Source: an uncultured Agathobacter sp.
Lineage (GTDB): Bacteria; Bacillota; Clostridia; Lachnospirales; Lachnospiraceae
Reading direction: 5' to 3'
Assembly (NCBI GenBank): GCA_934359755.1
Contig: CAKRLV010000026.1
Coordinates: forward strand, 1 to 30,045
DNA: 30,045 bases
Within the stretch, counting starts at the first letter, position 1, and each line of letters opens with the position of its first letter. Both the position numbers and the translations under genes were made by a program. The notes beneath the pieces are model-generated. The model saw only the letters and a list, made by a program, of their open reading frames with translations, did no database searches and had not been told where the DNA came from. Shown here in pieces: positions 1 to 8,261 of the stretch.

Positions 1-2
1 TA

Positions 3-824
3 AAACTATCAGATGCAAAAGCATGGTTGATTAAGCTTCAGGCAGATGGTAGGGGATATAGCACCATTCATTCAGTCCGAGGGGGGGTAAGACCTGCTTT
101 TCAAATGGCTGTAGACGATGATTTGATTCGTAAAAATCCGTTCGAGTTTCAACTATGTACAGTAGTTGTTAACGATAGTGTAACAAGAGAAGCCATAACC
201 AGAAAACAAGAAAGAAAGTTCTTGGAATTTATTAAGAACGATGAGCATTATAAGCGATACTATGATGGTATGTTTATCCTCTTTAAAACCGGACTTCGTA
301 TTTCAGAGTTCTGCGGATTGACGCTTTCCGATATTGATTTTGAAGAAAAACAAATAAGTGTAAATCATCAGCTTCAAAGGACTAGAGGAATGAAGTATAT
401 TATTGAGGATACGAAAACGTCAAGTGGAACCAGAATCATTCCTATGACCGAAGAAGTGTATGAATGTTTTAAGCGTATTGTTGAAAATCGGAAAAAGCCA
501 AAGAAGGAACCTGTGATTGATGGATATAAGGGATTTTTGTTTTTGGATAAGAAGGATATGCCGGAAGTTGCCTTGCATTGGGAAAAACATTTTGAGTGGG
601 CATTGGCAAAACATAATCGAATCTATAAGGAACAATTACCTAAGATCACACCTCATGTTTGTAGACATACTTATTGCATTAACATGGCAAAAAGCGGAAT
701 GAATCCCAAGACACTTCAATATCTAATGGGGCATTCTGATATAGGAGTTACCCTGAATACATATACGCATCTGGGAGCAGAGGATGCCAAGGAAGAACTT
801 GGCAAATATGCTAAGATGGCTTAA
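3..824 (+). CDS. int: Tn916-family tyrosine integrase, C-terminal part (5' end outside window)
   Basis: Site-specific tyrosine recombinase that would excise and integrate a conjugative element. The frame is open from the first bases of the window, so the TTG at 27 is not the true start; 273 residues are visible, against about 405 in Tn916 Int. The text closely matches my memory of Tn916 Int. Catalytic motifs are visible: TGLRISE with the first Arg, TPHVCRHT with the HxxR box, LMGHSD with the third His, and the nucleophile Tyr in TLNTYTH. All catalytic parts seen are intact, so the enzyme may be active. It reads rightward toward the element end, as int does at the right end of Tn916. The excisionase and transfer genes would lie to the left, outside the window. 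Family assignment is firm; activity is inferred. Confidence 0.93.
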   Translation, partial: KLSDAKAWLIKLQADGRGYSTIHSVRGGVRPAFQMAVDDDLIRKNPFEFQLCTVVVNDSVTREAITRKQERKFLEFIKNDEHYKRYYDGMFILFKTGLRISEFCGLTLSDIDFEEKQISVNHQLQRTRGMKYIIEDTKTSSGTRIIPMTEEVYECFKRIVENRKKPKKEPVIDGYKGFLFLDKKDMPEVALHWEKHFEWALAKHNRIYKEQLPKITPHVCRHTYCINMAKSGMNPKTLQYLMGHSDIGVTLNTYTHLGAEDAKEELGKYAKMA

Positions 825-1052
825 AAGATTAAGAAAATTGATACAACTAAAAGATAACCTAAGTGGAAAAAGTCTTTAGTAAAATGAGAAAATTAAGCTG
901 TTTTACTAAGATTTTTACTAAATTTGGATGACAAGATATACGAATTTATGCCACGATATGCGACGAAAACGAAGAAAACAATCTATCACAGCAAATCGTA
1001 GAAAGTGGTGTAAAATCAAGAAAAATCAGCATTTTCAAGGAGTTTTTAAGGC
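825..1052. mobile_element. Right end of the Tn916-like element (candidate attR region)
   Basis: AT-rich non-coding stretch between the integrase stop and the first chromosomal-looking sequence. It holds three copies of a TTTACTAA-type word: one inverted at 875-884 and two direct at 901-909 and 913-922. It also has a tandem 10-mer with one mismatch (TATGCCACGA at 947-956, TATGCGACGA at 957-966). Such words could be integrase arm-binding sites, as known for Tn916 ends, but that is inference. The exact junction cannot be placed without the left end of the element. No start codon with a ribosome binding site was found here. A frame open from about 925 to 1114 lacks a start codon. Confidence 0.5.
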
Positions 1053-1139
1053 ATGATAAAAATATTATTTGTTTGCCACGGCAACATACACTTTACCATA
1101 ACCCAAGAAAATAAGCTATCAGTAGCAATAACAATATAA
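1053..1139 (+). pseudogene. Truncated start of a low-molecular-weight protein tyrosine phosphatase gene
   Basis: An ATG at 1053, with a good ribosome binding site (AAGGAG, 1037-1042), opens a frame reading MIKILFVCHGNI. This is the standard start of low-molecular-weight tyrosine phosphatases, up to the middle of the CX5R loop. At codon 13 the homology stops abruptly, where CRS is expected, and the frame runs on through unrelated residues to TAA at 1137-1139. An intact but diverged paralogue begins 12 bases later. The break falls next to TTGCC-AC-GGCAA (1073-1084), a short inverted repeat. This is either a gene cut by integration of the element to the left, or a 5' gene end carried by the element. 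Confidence 0.6.
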
Positions 1140-1151
1140 CAGGAGTACCCC

Positions 1152-1616
1152 ATGATAAGAGTAGCATTTGTATGCTGGGGAAATATATGCAGGTCAACAC
1201 TAAGTGAAAGCGTATTTACCCACAAAGTTAAGGAATTAGGATTAGAAAAAGAATTTATAATAGACAGTTTTGCAACCAGTACAGAGGAGATTGGAAATCC
1301 GCCTCATCATGGCACAGTGAACAAATTAAAAGAGGTAGGAATTCCGCTAGTGCCTCACAGGGCTAAGCAGATTTCTTTCGCAGATTATGATGATTTTGAT
1401 TACATTATAGGTATGGATGATATAAATATAAAGTATCTTAATCGTATGCTGAAAGGTGATCCAGATGGTAAGGTGTACAAGTTTCTTACATTTGCAGGAA
1501 TTGACAGGGACATTGCAGATCCGTGGTACACTGGCAATTTTGACATAACATATGATGATGTCTGCACAGGTTGTGACGCCTTTATCGAATATATTAGACA
1601 AGAATATAATTTGTAG
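1152..1616 (+). CDS. Low-molecular-weight protein tyrosine phosphatase
   Basis: Cytoplasmic phosphatase of the arsenate-reductase-like LMW-PTP family, which hydrolyses phosphotyrosine or small phosphoesters through a phosphocysteine. The 154 residues match the family's usual length. The P-loop is Cys8-Trp-Gly-Asn-Ile-Cys-Arg14-Ser15, an intact CX5RS with Trp instead of the more common His, Leu or Met after the Cys. The general acid is Asp123 in a DPWYTG motif near the C-terminus. The start is fixed by AGGAG at 1141-1145. It stands alone, just downstream of the integrated element and of a broken copy of the same kind of gene. Its substrate cannot be read from the sequence. Confidence 0.92.
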   Translation: MIRVAFVCWGNICRSTLSESVFTHKVKELGLEKEFIIDSFATSTEEIGNPPHHGTVNKLKEVGIPLVPHRAKQISFADYDDFDYIIGMDDINIKYLNRMLKGDPDGKVYKFLTFAGIDRDIADPWYTGNFDITYDDVCTGCDAFIEYIRQEYNL

Positions 1617-1674
1617 CTATAATCAGAGTAGTTATTTATAATTCGATTATAGAAAATGTTATTGTATATAAGAA

Positions 1675-1770
1675 ATTATCACAGAATGTTCGGGGTAGAA
1701 TAGACTAAATTTATTACAGAATATTTGGGATAGAATAGACCAAAACTATCACAGATATTTTAGACAGAAA
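1675..1770. repeat. Three imperfect direct repeats of 35-bp period
   Basis: Between the phosphatase and prdX, a unit starting ATCACAGAAT occurs at 1678, as ATTACAGAAT at 1713 and as ATCACAGATA at 1748. Each is followed by a GGGTAGAATAGACYAAA-like tail that decays in the third copy. The spacing is exactly 35 bases each time. The rest of 1617-1800 is AT-rich with no gene or clear terminator. The repeats could be binding sites for a regulator of prdX or simple tandem duplication; the sequence alone does not decide. Confidence 0.55.
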
Positions 1771-1804
1771 AAGCAGAAAGTATATACACACATCAGGAGG
1801 AAAA

Positions 1805-2350
1805 ATGGAACTACAGAATGGAAGACCAACCGACACAACAGGCAGACTTGATAGAGAAATCCGAACTTATGATTTTCTTGACAAGCTTGGAATAGAGTAT
1901 CAGCGAATTGATCATGAAGCTGCATTTACAATGGAAGTTTGTGAGGAGATAGACAAGACTCTTGAAGCTACAATTTGTAAGAATCTTTTTCTGTGTAACA
2001 GGCAGAAGACGGATTTTTATCTGCTCATGATACCAGGCGACAAGACGTTCAAGACCAAGGAACTTTCACATCAGATAGGCAGTGCCCGTCTTTCATTTGC
2101 TTCACCAGAGGATATGGAAAAGTATCTTGATATCACACCTGGTTCAGTCAGTGTGATGGGACTTATGAATGATCATGATAATGCCGTTCGTCTGCTGGTC
2201 GACGAGGATGTGTTGAAGGGCGAGTGGGTTGGATGTCATCCATGTGTCAATACATCAAGTCTAAAGCTAAGGACAGAGGATGTTTTTGGACCGATTATTA
2301 AGGCTATGAATCACGACATGACAGTCGTGAAATTAACAGGAGAGGCATAG
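1805..2350 (+). CDS. prdX: PrdX/YbaK-type prolyl-tRNA editing protein
   Basis: Stand-alone trans-editing deacylase of the YbaK/ProX superfamily, which clears mis-charged Ala-tRNA(Pro) (known for the family). The 181 residues fit the single-domain form. Visible features are the ICKNLFLC segment with the conserved Lys, a KTFKTKELS segment and the C-terminal GCHPCVNTSSLKL block typical of PrdX. The start is fixed by AGGAGG just upstream (1795-1800). Two bases separate its stop from the next gene, so the two are probably cotranscribed. PrdX is also the name used beside proline reductase operons, but no such operon lies here, so a general housekeeping editing role is the simpler reading. Confidence 0.85.
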   Translation: MELQNGRPTDTTGRLDREIRTYDFLDKLGIEYQRIDHEAAFTMEVCEEIDKTLEATICKNLFLCNRQKTDFYLLMIPGDKTFKTKELSHQIGSARLSFASPEDMEKYLDITPGSVSVMGLMNDHDNAVRLLVDEDVLKGEWVGCHPCVNTSSLKLRTEDVFGPIIKAMNHDMTVVKLTGEA

Positions 2351-2352
2351 AG

Positions 2353-2997
2353 ATGATAAAAGCAGTTATTTTTGATATGGATGGAACGCTTATCGATACA
2401 GAAAAGTATTATAGAATTTTCTGGCCGAAGGCGCTCGCACAGTTTGGTTACGATATGTCAGATGAGCAGGCTCTTTCAATGCGCTCATTAGGTCATCCCT
2501 ATGCAGCACAGCACCTTCGAGATATGTTTGATGATCCAAATCTTGACTATGAGACAATAAGGGCATGCCGCCGCAGGATTATGGAAGATTATCTTAAGAA
2601 TGTTGAAATAGAATTAAAGCCTGGCGTTATCCAGATTCTTACATATCTTAAGGAGAATAATATTCATCGCGCTATTTCTACGGCAAATGATATCGAAAGA
2701 GCGCAGAAATATTTAAAAGAGATAGGGCTCGCTGATTATTTTGATAAAGTAATTTGTGCACCGATGGTTGAACATGGCAAGCCTGCGCCTGATGTTTATG
2801 AATATGCGTGCAGTCAGTTGCAGCTGCCACCAGAGGAGTGTATTGCTGTTGAAGACTCACCTAATGGTGTAAAGAGTGCGTATGCAGCTGGATGTAAAGT
2901 TGTCATGGTTCCTGACCTCACGCAGCCTGATGATGAACTAAAAGAGATGTTGTATGCGTGTGTTGCAAGGATTGATGACATTATCAGATTAGTATAA
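2353..2997 (+). CDS. HAD-superfamily phosphatase (beta-phosphoglucomutase-like)
   Basis: Haloacid dehalogenase superfamily hydrolase with an inserted helical cap, 214 residues. Motif I is FDMDGTLIDTE with nucleophile Asp8 and acid/base Asp10. Motif II is the STAND Ser/Thr region, motif III is the Lys in GKPAPD, and motif IV is VEDSPNGVKSA followed by the AAG turn. This arrangement is that of the PGMB/phosphoglycolate phosphatase-like subgroup; the substrate cannot be predicted. The start lies 2 bases after the prdX stop, with AGGAGAGG in the end of that gene as its ribosome binding site. No clear hairpin terminator follows. Confidence 0.88.
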   Translation: MIKAVIFDMDGTLIDTEKYYRIFWPKALAQFGYDMSDEQALSMRSLGHPYAAQHLRDMFDDPNLDYETIRACRRRIMEDYLKNVEIELKPGVIQILTYLKENNIHRAISTANDIERAQKYLKEIGLADYFDKVICAPMVEHGKPAPDVYEYACSQLQLPPEECIAVEDSPNGVKSAYAAGCKVVMVPDLTQPDDELKEMLYACVARIDDIIRLV

Positions 2998-3082
2998 ATA
3001 TAACTGTTTGTTGAAAAATATTTTTTTAAAGTTGGCTTAAGGTTCGTAAATATACTTATAGATATAAAAGAAATAAATAAGT

Positions 3083-3286
3083 ATGAACTGGAGGTCAACT
3101 TTTAAACATGTGATAGACTGGTTTAAACAGGATGAGAGTCATAATCTTGTATATACATATCATAATGAGAAACAGAATAAGGATGTTTATATGGTTGCGC
3201 TCAGAAAAGACAATGAATTGATTGGATATTATGAAAAGCACGAATATAGAGATCCAGAGGAAATGAAGATGTATGATCTATGGTAA
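3083..3286 (+). CDS. Small hypothetical protein (67 aa)
   Basis: I do not recognise this protein. It is soluble and rich in charged and aromatic residues (a WFKQDESHNLVYTY segment, then GYYEKHEY, ending MYDLW), which looks like genuine coding sequence rather than noise. No signal peptide or membrane segment is visible. The start is uncertain: the ATG at 3083 has only a weak upstream site, while a GGAGG sits inside the frame at 3090-3094 and lies 15 bases before an in-frame GTG at 3110. It stands between the HAD gene and the RHS locus on the same strand. Confidence 0.5.
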   Translation: MNWRSTFKHVIDWFKQDESHNLVYTYHNEKQNKDVYMVALRKDNELIGYYEKHEYRDPEEMKMYDLW

Positions 3287-3305
3287 GATGTAGTAAATTA
3301 TAGTA

Positions 3306-3394
3306 TTTTTCGTGAAAAACTGGTTGTCTGTCGCGAAAATCGTGTCGTCTGTCGGAAAAAAATTTTTTTTGCTTTTTTTAGTGTAATATAAATC
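3306..3394 (+). promoter_or_regulatory. Control region of the RHS gene with paired 17-bp direct repeats
   Basis: Two near-identical words, GTTGTCTGTCGCGAAAA at 3323-3339 and GTCGTCTGTCGGAAAAA at 3344-3360, start 21 bases apart, about two helical turns. They are preceded by a TTTTTC-GT-GAAAAA palindrome at 3306-3319 and followed by a T-rich tract and a TAATATAAAT sequence at 3384-3393 that could be a -10 box. The GC-containing repeats stand out in an otherwise AT-rich gap. They look like a tandem operator for the RHS gene start at 3425, but no regulator is identified. Confidence 0.4.
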
Positions 3395-3424
3395 AAAATA
3401 GATTTAGTTATGGAGGAGCAAAAA

Positions 3425-6400
3425 ATGACAGAATTTATTATCAAGCCGAAAGCTGTAATAAAAGATAAAAGAGAATTGGATAATATAAGAAAAGTTTTAA
3501 AAAGTAAGGCAAGTGAATTGGAAGCTTTACGACAGAAACTAAATTCAGATTCGAGTACAAGAGAAATTGCAACTCAGCTTGGAAACATAATTGCGAACAT
3601 AGAATGTGAAGAGGCATACACCAGACAGATGCAGTCTACATTGGAACAAATCGTAAGAACATATCAGAAGACCGAACAGGATATAATGGACAAAAGTCTC
3701 ATAAACAAAATCATAGATTTCTGCAAGAATTTTATTGACGGTTTACTGGAGAATAACGGTTCTAATAATGGCGGTAATTTGGCAGATTATGGAGATATAT
3801 ATGATTTAGACCCGGTGAATATGAGTACTGGAAATTATATTAGTGATGATGTTTTATTTGAAATAAAGGGGCTGATTCCAATCAGTCTGAAGCGTTACTA
3901 CAATTCTATGACATTGGACGTGACAGCTTTGGGCAGAGGTTGGAATCATACATATAACATCAATATTGAAAAAGTTCAGGATGACTTATGCATAAATTAC
4001 GGAGATGGCAGAAAGGAACTTTTTGTATTAAATGATAAAGGAATATTTGAAAATAAGTATGGTAGATTATGCACCATCAAGGTTTATGATGATAATTATA
4101 TTTATAGTGCACAAGACTGCTATGAATATGAGTTTTCTATAGATGGAAAGCTGCAAAAGATATCAGACAGATTTGAGAATTGTCTTGTGTTTGAGTATGA
4201 GGATAAGTTTCTGAAATCTGTTACAAGAAGTGATAACTGTAAATTAAGTTTTGAATATAATAATGATGGATATATAGTCGCAATAAACGACCATACAGGT
4301 AGAAAATGTGAGTTTGCATATGATGGGACGAATATGCTTTCATACAGAAATAGTAATGATTGTACTTTTAAATATGGATATGCAAAAACAGGAATGTTAG
4401 AGAGTATAACGGATTCCAAAGGTGTATGCCTTCTTTATAACATATATGATGACAGCGGACGCGTAGTCTCACAACTTTTCCCAGATGGCATACGTATGGG
4501 AATCGAGTACTTTGAGAATGAAAATAAATCAGCTGCGATTGATAACGCAGGCAATCGTAAAGTATACGAATATGACGAAAAACACAGACATATTGGGACT
4601 GAATATGATAATGGGATTAGTGAAAAGTGGACTTACAATTCAAATAACAGGCAGACTGGCTATGAAAATAATCAGGGTGGATATCTTGCAATTGAATATG
4701 ATGAGAATGGAAATGCAATAAGTCAGAGAGACTGTTATGGCAATACTGCCAATATAATTTACAATGAAAGAAATCAGCCAATCAGTGTTGAGTATCCCAA
4801 TGGAGCTATCATAAAAAATACTTATGACAATAATGGAAATCTGATATCACATATAGATGCATTAGGTTATGAGACGAAGAAAAAATATAATAAAAAGGGA
4901 CAGCTCATAGAAATTATTAAACCGGATGGATTTACTAAGTGGATGAAATATGACCAGCGTGGAAATCTTATAGAAATCAGTAATTCATTAGGGCAAAATG
5001 CAAGATTTGTATTCGATGATTTAAACAGAATTATTGAAAATACTGATGCCAATGGAAATAGTACATTTTTTGAGTATAATAATCGTGATAATGTTACTGC
5101 AATCAGAAATGCAGATGGAAATATAAGAAGATATGAGTATAATTACAGCGGACAAGTTGTGCATTGCACAGATTTTGATAATAGTGAAGTATTTTATGAA
5201 TATAATTCGGCTAATAAGCTTATTAAATATACGGATGCAAAAGGTAATGAGACAAAGTATGAATATGATGGTTTATTCAATCTGGTAAAGGAAACAGATT
5301 GTCTTAACAACAGCCGTGAGTTTATTTATGACAATAATAATCAGCTGGAAAAATTTATAGACGAAGAAAAGGGAACAACTACATACGAACATGATTTACC
5401 TGGAAATACGATTTGTATTACGGAGCCATCAGGTAAGAAAATTAACATGGAATATGATAATTTAAGAAGATTAAATTCTATTGTATATCCAGATGAAACT
5501 ACTGTGAATATCATGTATGACAGTATGGGGAGAGTTATATCAAGAAAATCAACAGACGGGATAGAAATTACAGCTGTAAGAAATCTTAATGGGAATATTG
5601 TTCAAAGAACTTTCGATGATGGTCGTGCAGAATTTTTTGAGTACACTGAAATTGGAAAAGTAAAGAAACATATTCAAACAGATGGGAAAGAAATTATTTA
5701 TGATTATTATCAAGGTGGATTATTAAAATCTGTAACATATTCAAATGGAAATAAAATCTCATACACTTATGATGGTTGTGGAAACATAAAAGGTATAAGA
5801 AGAAATGACGGATATTATGAGACAAGAGAATATGACTGTATGAATCGTTTGAAGAAACTGACTGACAGTCGAAATCACACGATCGTGTTTACATATGATG
5901 CTAAGGGGAGAATGCTGCTTGCAGTAAATCAAGATGGCGGGAAGATTTCATATGAATATGATTTAAATGGTAACAGGGTTAAATATACAGATGAAATTGG
6001 AAATAGTACTAGATATGAATATGATAAAAAAGACAATCTGGTTGATATTTATAAGATTAACAGTCATAATGCCGTAAAAATGAAATATACAAGAGATTCG
6101 TCTGGTAAGATAAAAACAAAAGAGGATGCATTAGGAAACAAGGTTACTTTTGAATATTCTTTAAATGGACAGCTTTTAAAAAAGACGGATAGAAATGGCA
6201 ATATTTTTTCATACAGATATGATGCGAATAATAGATTGAGTGAAATTCTATTTCAGGATAAAGATTTTTTGAGATATCACTATAATGAGAGAGGCAATGT
6301 GTCAGGTATAGAAGATAACAGTGGCATGATTTATTTCAATAGAGATATGAATGGAAATATTGTTTCGATATGTACTCCCGATGGGTTGTGTACGAAATAT

Positions 6401-8251
6401 GAATACAGCAAATTAAATCAGATGACATCAATGTTTTATCCGAATGGATTTAAAGTTGATTATGAGTATGATGATGTGTTTAGATTGTCAGGGGTTGCAA
6501 GTGACGATATCTCATATAATTATGAGTATAATGAAGCTGGAAAAATATTAAAATGCAGCAGTTTTATTGCAGATACTTTATATGACTATAACGAAGCAGG
6601 AGAACTTACTTCGATTGTTTATGAAAGAGAAAATCAAATACTTGGTTCATATAAATATGAATACGATCAAAATGGAAATGTTATAAGGAAGAGACAATAT
6701 AATTCAGAAAATAACAATATAGTAAATGATTATTTATATACATATGACCCAAAAGGAAGATTGTTATGTACATACTGTAATGATAAGCTGGTGCGTTCAT
6801 ATGTGTATGATGATAGTGGAAATCGTATTAAATCTGAGCAGGATGGAGAAAAAATCTTTTATAAATACAATAGTATAGACCAGCTTGTTGAGACCAGACA
6901 TGGAGATGACATCACAAAATATACATATGATAAAAATGGTAATCTTATCCTGATAAGTGAGAATGAGACTAAAAAAACGAGATATGTATATGATTCCCGT
7001 AATAGAATGACGGAAAAGATTAAAAGTAATGGCAGTCATATAGAATATATGTATGATGCTATGAACAATCTAACAGGAATAAAGGAAGATGGTAAATATA
7101 CAAAATTATGGATTGATTATACTAGATCCCATGATAATATTATAGGGATGTCTGCTGATGATAAAGTCAAAGAGTTCATCAGGGCAAATGGATTAATAGG
7201 AATGAGATATGACAGCGAAAGTTATGCCGTATTAACTGATGCTATAGGCAGCATAACTAAAGTAATCGACACTAATTTTGATATAAAAGAACATCATTCA
7301 TATGATGAGTTTGGAAATGATTTATGTGATAGTGAGGAGGCAAGAGTTCAGAATTTTGGATTTGCAGGAGTGTTTTTGGATGATAGATTATATCATATGA
7401 AGTATAGAAAATATGATACTTCGATTGGAAGATTTTTGGAGGAAGACCCTGTTGAAAGTGAAGAAAACTGGTATATATATGCATCAGATAATCCACTTAA
7501 ATATGTTGATCCACTGGGGCTTGAAAGTGTGAAAGACATAAATGGAACACCTGATTGGATGATAGATATTGTCAATGGAATATATGATTTGGAAATTGGT
7601 GATGTTACTATCAATGACGGAGTAGAGTTTATGTTAGATGGATTTACAGAACTTACTTCGAGTGGCAAAATAGACGGAGTACTGGCATTTTTTGATTTTG
7701 AAACAAATGGAGATGGCGTTTATCATACTAATCCTGATTGCTGGCAGCGCATTGGAGGATACAATGATATATATGATTATGTATTTGATGCAGCTACAAG
7801 TATGAATCGAAACAAAAATGAAATTGATGTAGTTGATTCGGATGGAACAGTTACACGTTATGCATTGTGGAGCTGGAAGGGAGATTATCTCAATCTCGGA
7901 GCCGGAGCAGAGACAGGTTTGTACAAGAAAAATTCATGGGAAAATAAGTTAAAGATTGATCATTATTCCGTAGTGGGGAAAGATGAAAGGGTTCCTATGG
8001 AACTTGTATTATATAATGGGGATGAAGTGTTATATGATTATAAGCCTGGAGTTGACCAGTGGTGGATAACAGGCTTTGATTCAAAGACACAAAATGTAGA
8101 TGCAAAAGATCTGCGCGTGAGAGGCAGTATGGATTTATCGGGGAATGAGGCATTGTATAACGCGTTGCGGGAAAAAAATAAATATAAAAAACTCAATTAT
8201 AAAGATGTGTGTTTTAATGATGAAAAGAAAATGTTTTATTATGAATGGTAG
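3425..8251 (+). CDS. RHS repeat polymorphic-toxin-like protein with DUF4474-like C-terminus
   Basis: Large 1608-residue protein. Residues 1-115 are helical and charged with no signal peptide, resembling the WXG/LXG-type leaders used by type VII secretion (inference). From about 129 comes a DUF6531-like segment (DPVNMSTGNY). Dozens of RHS/YD repeats of the form YxYDxxGN follow. The conserved RHS core ends at YVDPLGL near 1366. The last 242 residues vary between such proteins; here they contain CWQRIGGYNDIYDYVF, WKGDYLNLGAGAETG and WWITGF, which I recognise as DUF4474, whose activity is unknown. The start is set at the ATG at 3425 because GGAGGAG (3412-3418) is its ribosome binding site; the ATG at 3410 overlaps that site. 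The gene is more AT-rich than its neighbours, which suggests transfer. The short gap to the lipoprotein gene suggests an effector-immunity pair. Confidence 0.88.
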   Translation: MTEFIIKPKAVIKDKRELDNIRKVLKSKASELEALRQKLNSDSSTREIATQLGNIIANIECEEAYTRQMQSTLEQIVRTYQKTEQDIMDKSLINKIIDFCKNFIDGLLENNGSNNGGNLADYGDIYDLDPVNMSTGNYISDDVLFEIKGLIPISLKRYYNSMTLDVTALGRGWNHTYNINIEKVQDDLCINYGDGRKELFVLNDKGIFENKYGRLCTIKVYDDNYIYSAQDCYEYEFSIDGKLQKISDRFENCLVFEYEDKFLKSVTRSDNCKLSFEYNNDGYIVAINDHTGRKCEFAYDGTNMLSYRNSNDCTFKYGYAKTGMLESITDSKGVCLLYNIYDDSGRVVSQLFPDGIRMGIEYFENENKSAAIDNAGNRKVYEYDEKHRHIGTEYDNGISEKWTYNSNNRQTGYENNQGGYLAIEYDENGNAISQRDCYGNTANIIYNERNQPISVEYPNGAIIKNTYDNNGNLISHIDALGYETKKKYNKKGQLIEIIKPDGFTKWMKYDQRGNLIEISNSLGQNARFVFDDLNRIIENTDANGNSTFFEYNNRDNVTAIRNADGNIRRYEYNYSGQVVHCTDFDNSEVFYEYNSANKLIKYTDAKGNETKYEYDGLFNLVKETDCLNNSREFIYDNNNQLEKFIDEEKGTTTYEHDLPGNTICITEPSGKKINMEYDNLRRLNSIVYPDETTVNIMYDSMGRVISRKSTDGIEITAVRNLNGNIVQRTFDDGRAEFFEYTEIGKVKKHIQTDGKEIIYDYYQGGLLKSVTYSNGNKISYTYDGCGNIKGIRRNDGYYETREYDCMNRLKKLTDSRNHTIVFTYDAKGRMLLAVNQDGGKISYEYDLNGNRVKYTDEIGNSTRYEYDKKDNLVDIYKINSHNAVKMKYTRDSSGKIKTKEDALGNKVTFEYSLNGQLLKKTDRNGNIFSYRYDANNRLSEILFQDKDFLRYHYNERGNVSGIEDNSGMIYFNRDMNGNIVSICTPDGLCTKYEYSKLNQMTSMFYPNGFKVDYEYDDVFRLSGVASDDISYNYEYNEAGKILKCSSFIADTLYDYNEAGELTSIVYERENQILGSYKYEYDQNGNVIRKRQYNSENNNIVNDYLYTYDPKGRLLCTYCNDKLVRSYVYDDSGNRIKSEQDGEKIFYKYNSIDQLVETRHGDDITKYTYDKNGNLILISENETKKTRYVYDSRNRMTEKIKSNGSHIEYMYDAMNNLTGIKEDGKYTKLWIDYTRSHDNIIGMSADDKVKEFIRANGLIGMRYDSESYAVLTDAIGSITKVIDTNFDIKEHHSYDEFGNDLCDSEEARVQNFGFAGVFLDDRLYHMKYRKYDTSIGRFLEEDPVESEENWYIYASDNPLKYVDPLGLESVKDINGTPDWMIDIVNGIYDLEIGDVTINDGVEFMLDGFTELTSSGKIDGVLAFFDFETNGDGVYHTNPDCWQRIGGYNDIYDYVFDAATSMNRNKNEIDVVDSDGTVTRYALWSWKGDYLNLGAGAETGLYKKNSWENKLKIDHYSVVGKDERVPMELVLYNGDEVLYDYKPGVDQWWITGFDSKTQNVDAKDLRVRGSMDLSGNEALYNALREKNKYKKLNYKDVCFNDEKKMFYYEW

Positions 8252-8261
8252 AGGAGCAGTT

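Noticed and set aside
925..1114. Open frame of about 59 codons after the integrase
   Set aside because: No start codon with a ribosome binding site, and it overlaps the phosphatase relic in another frame; probably chance.
3328..3360. Spo0A-box-like TGTCG words before the RHS gene
   Set aside because: The sequences are TGTCGCGA and TGTCGGAA, not the TGTCGAA core, so Spo0A control is not supported; kept only as unnamed repeats.
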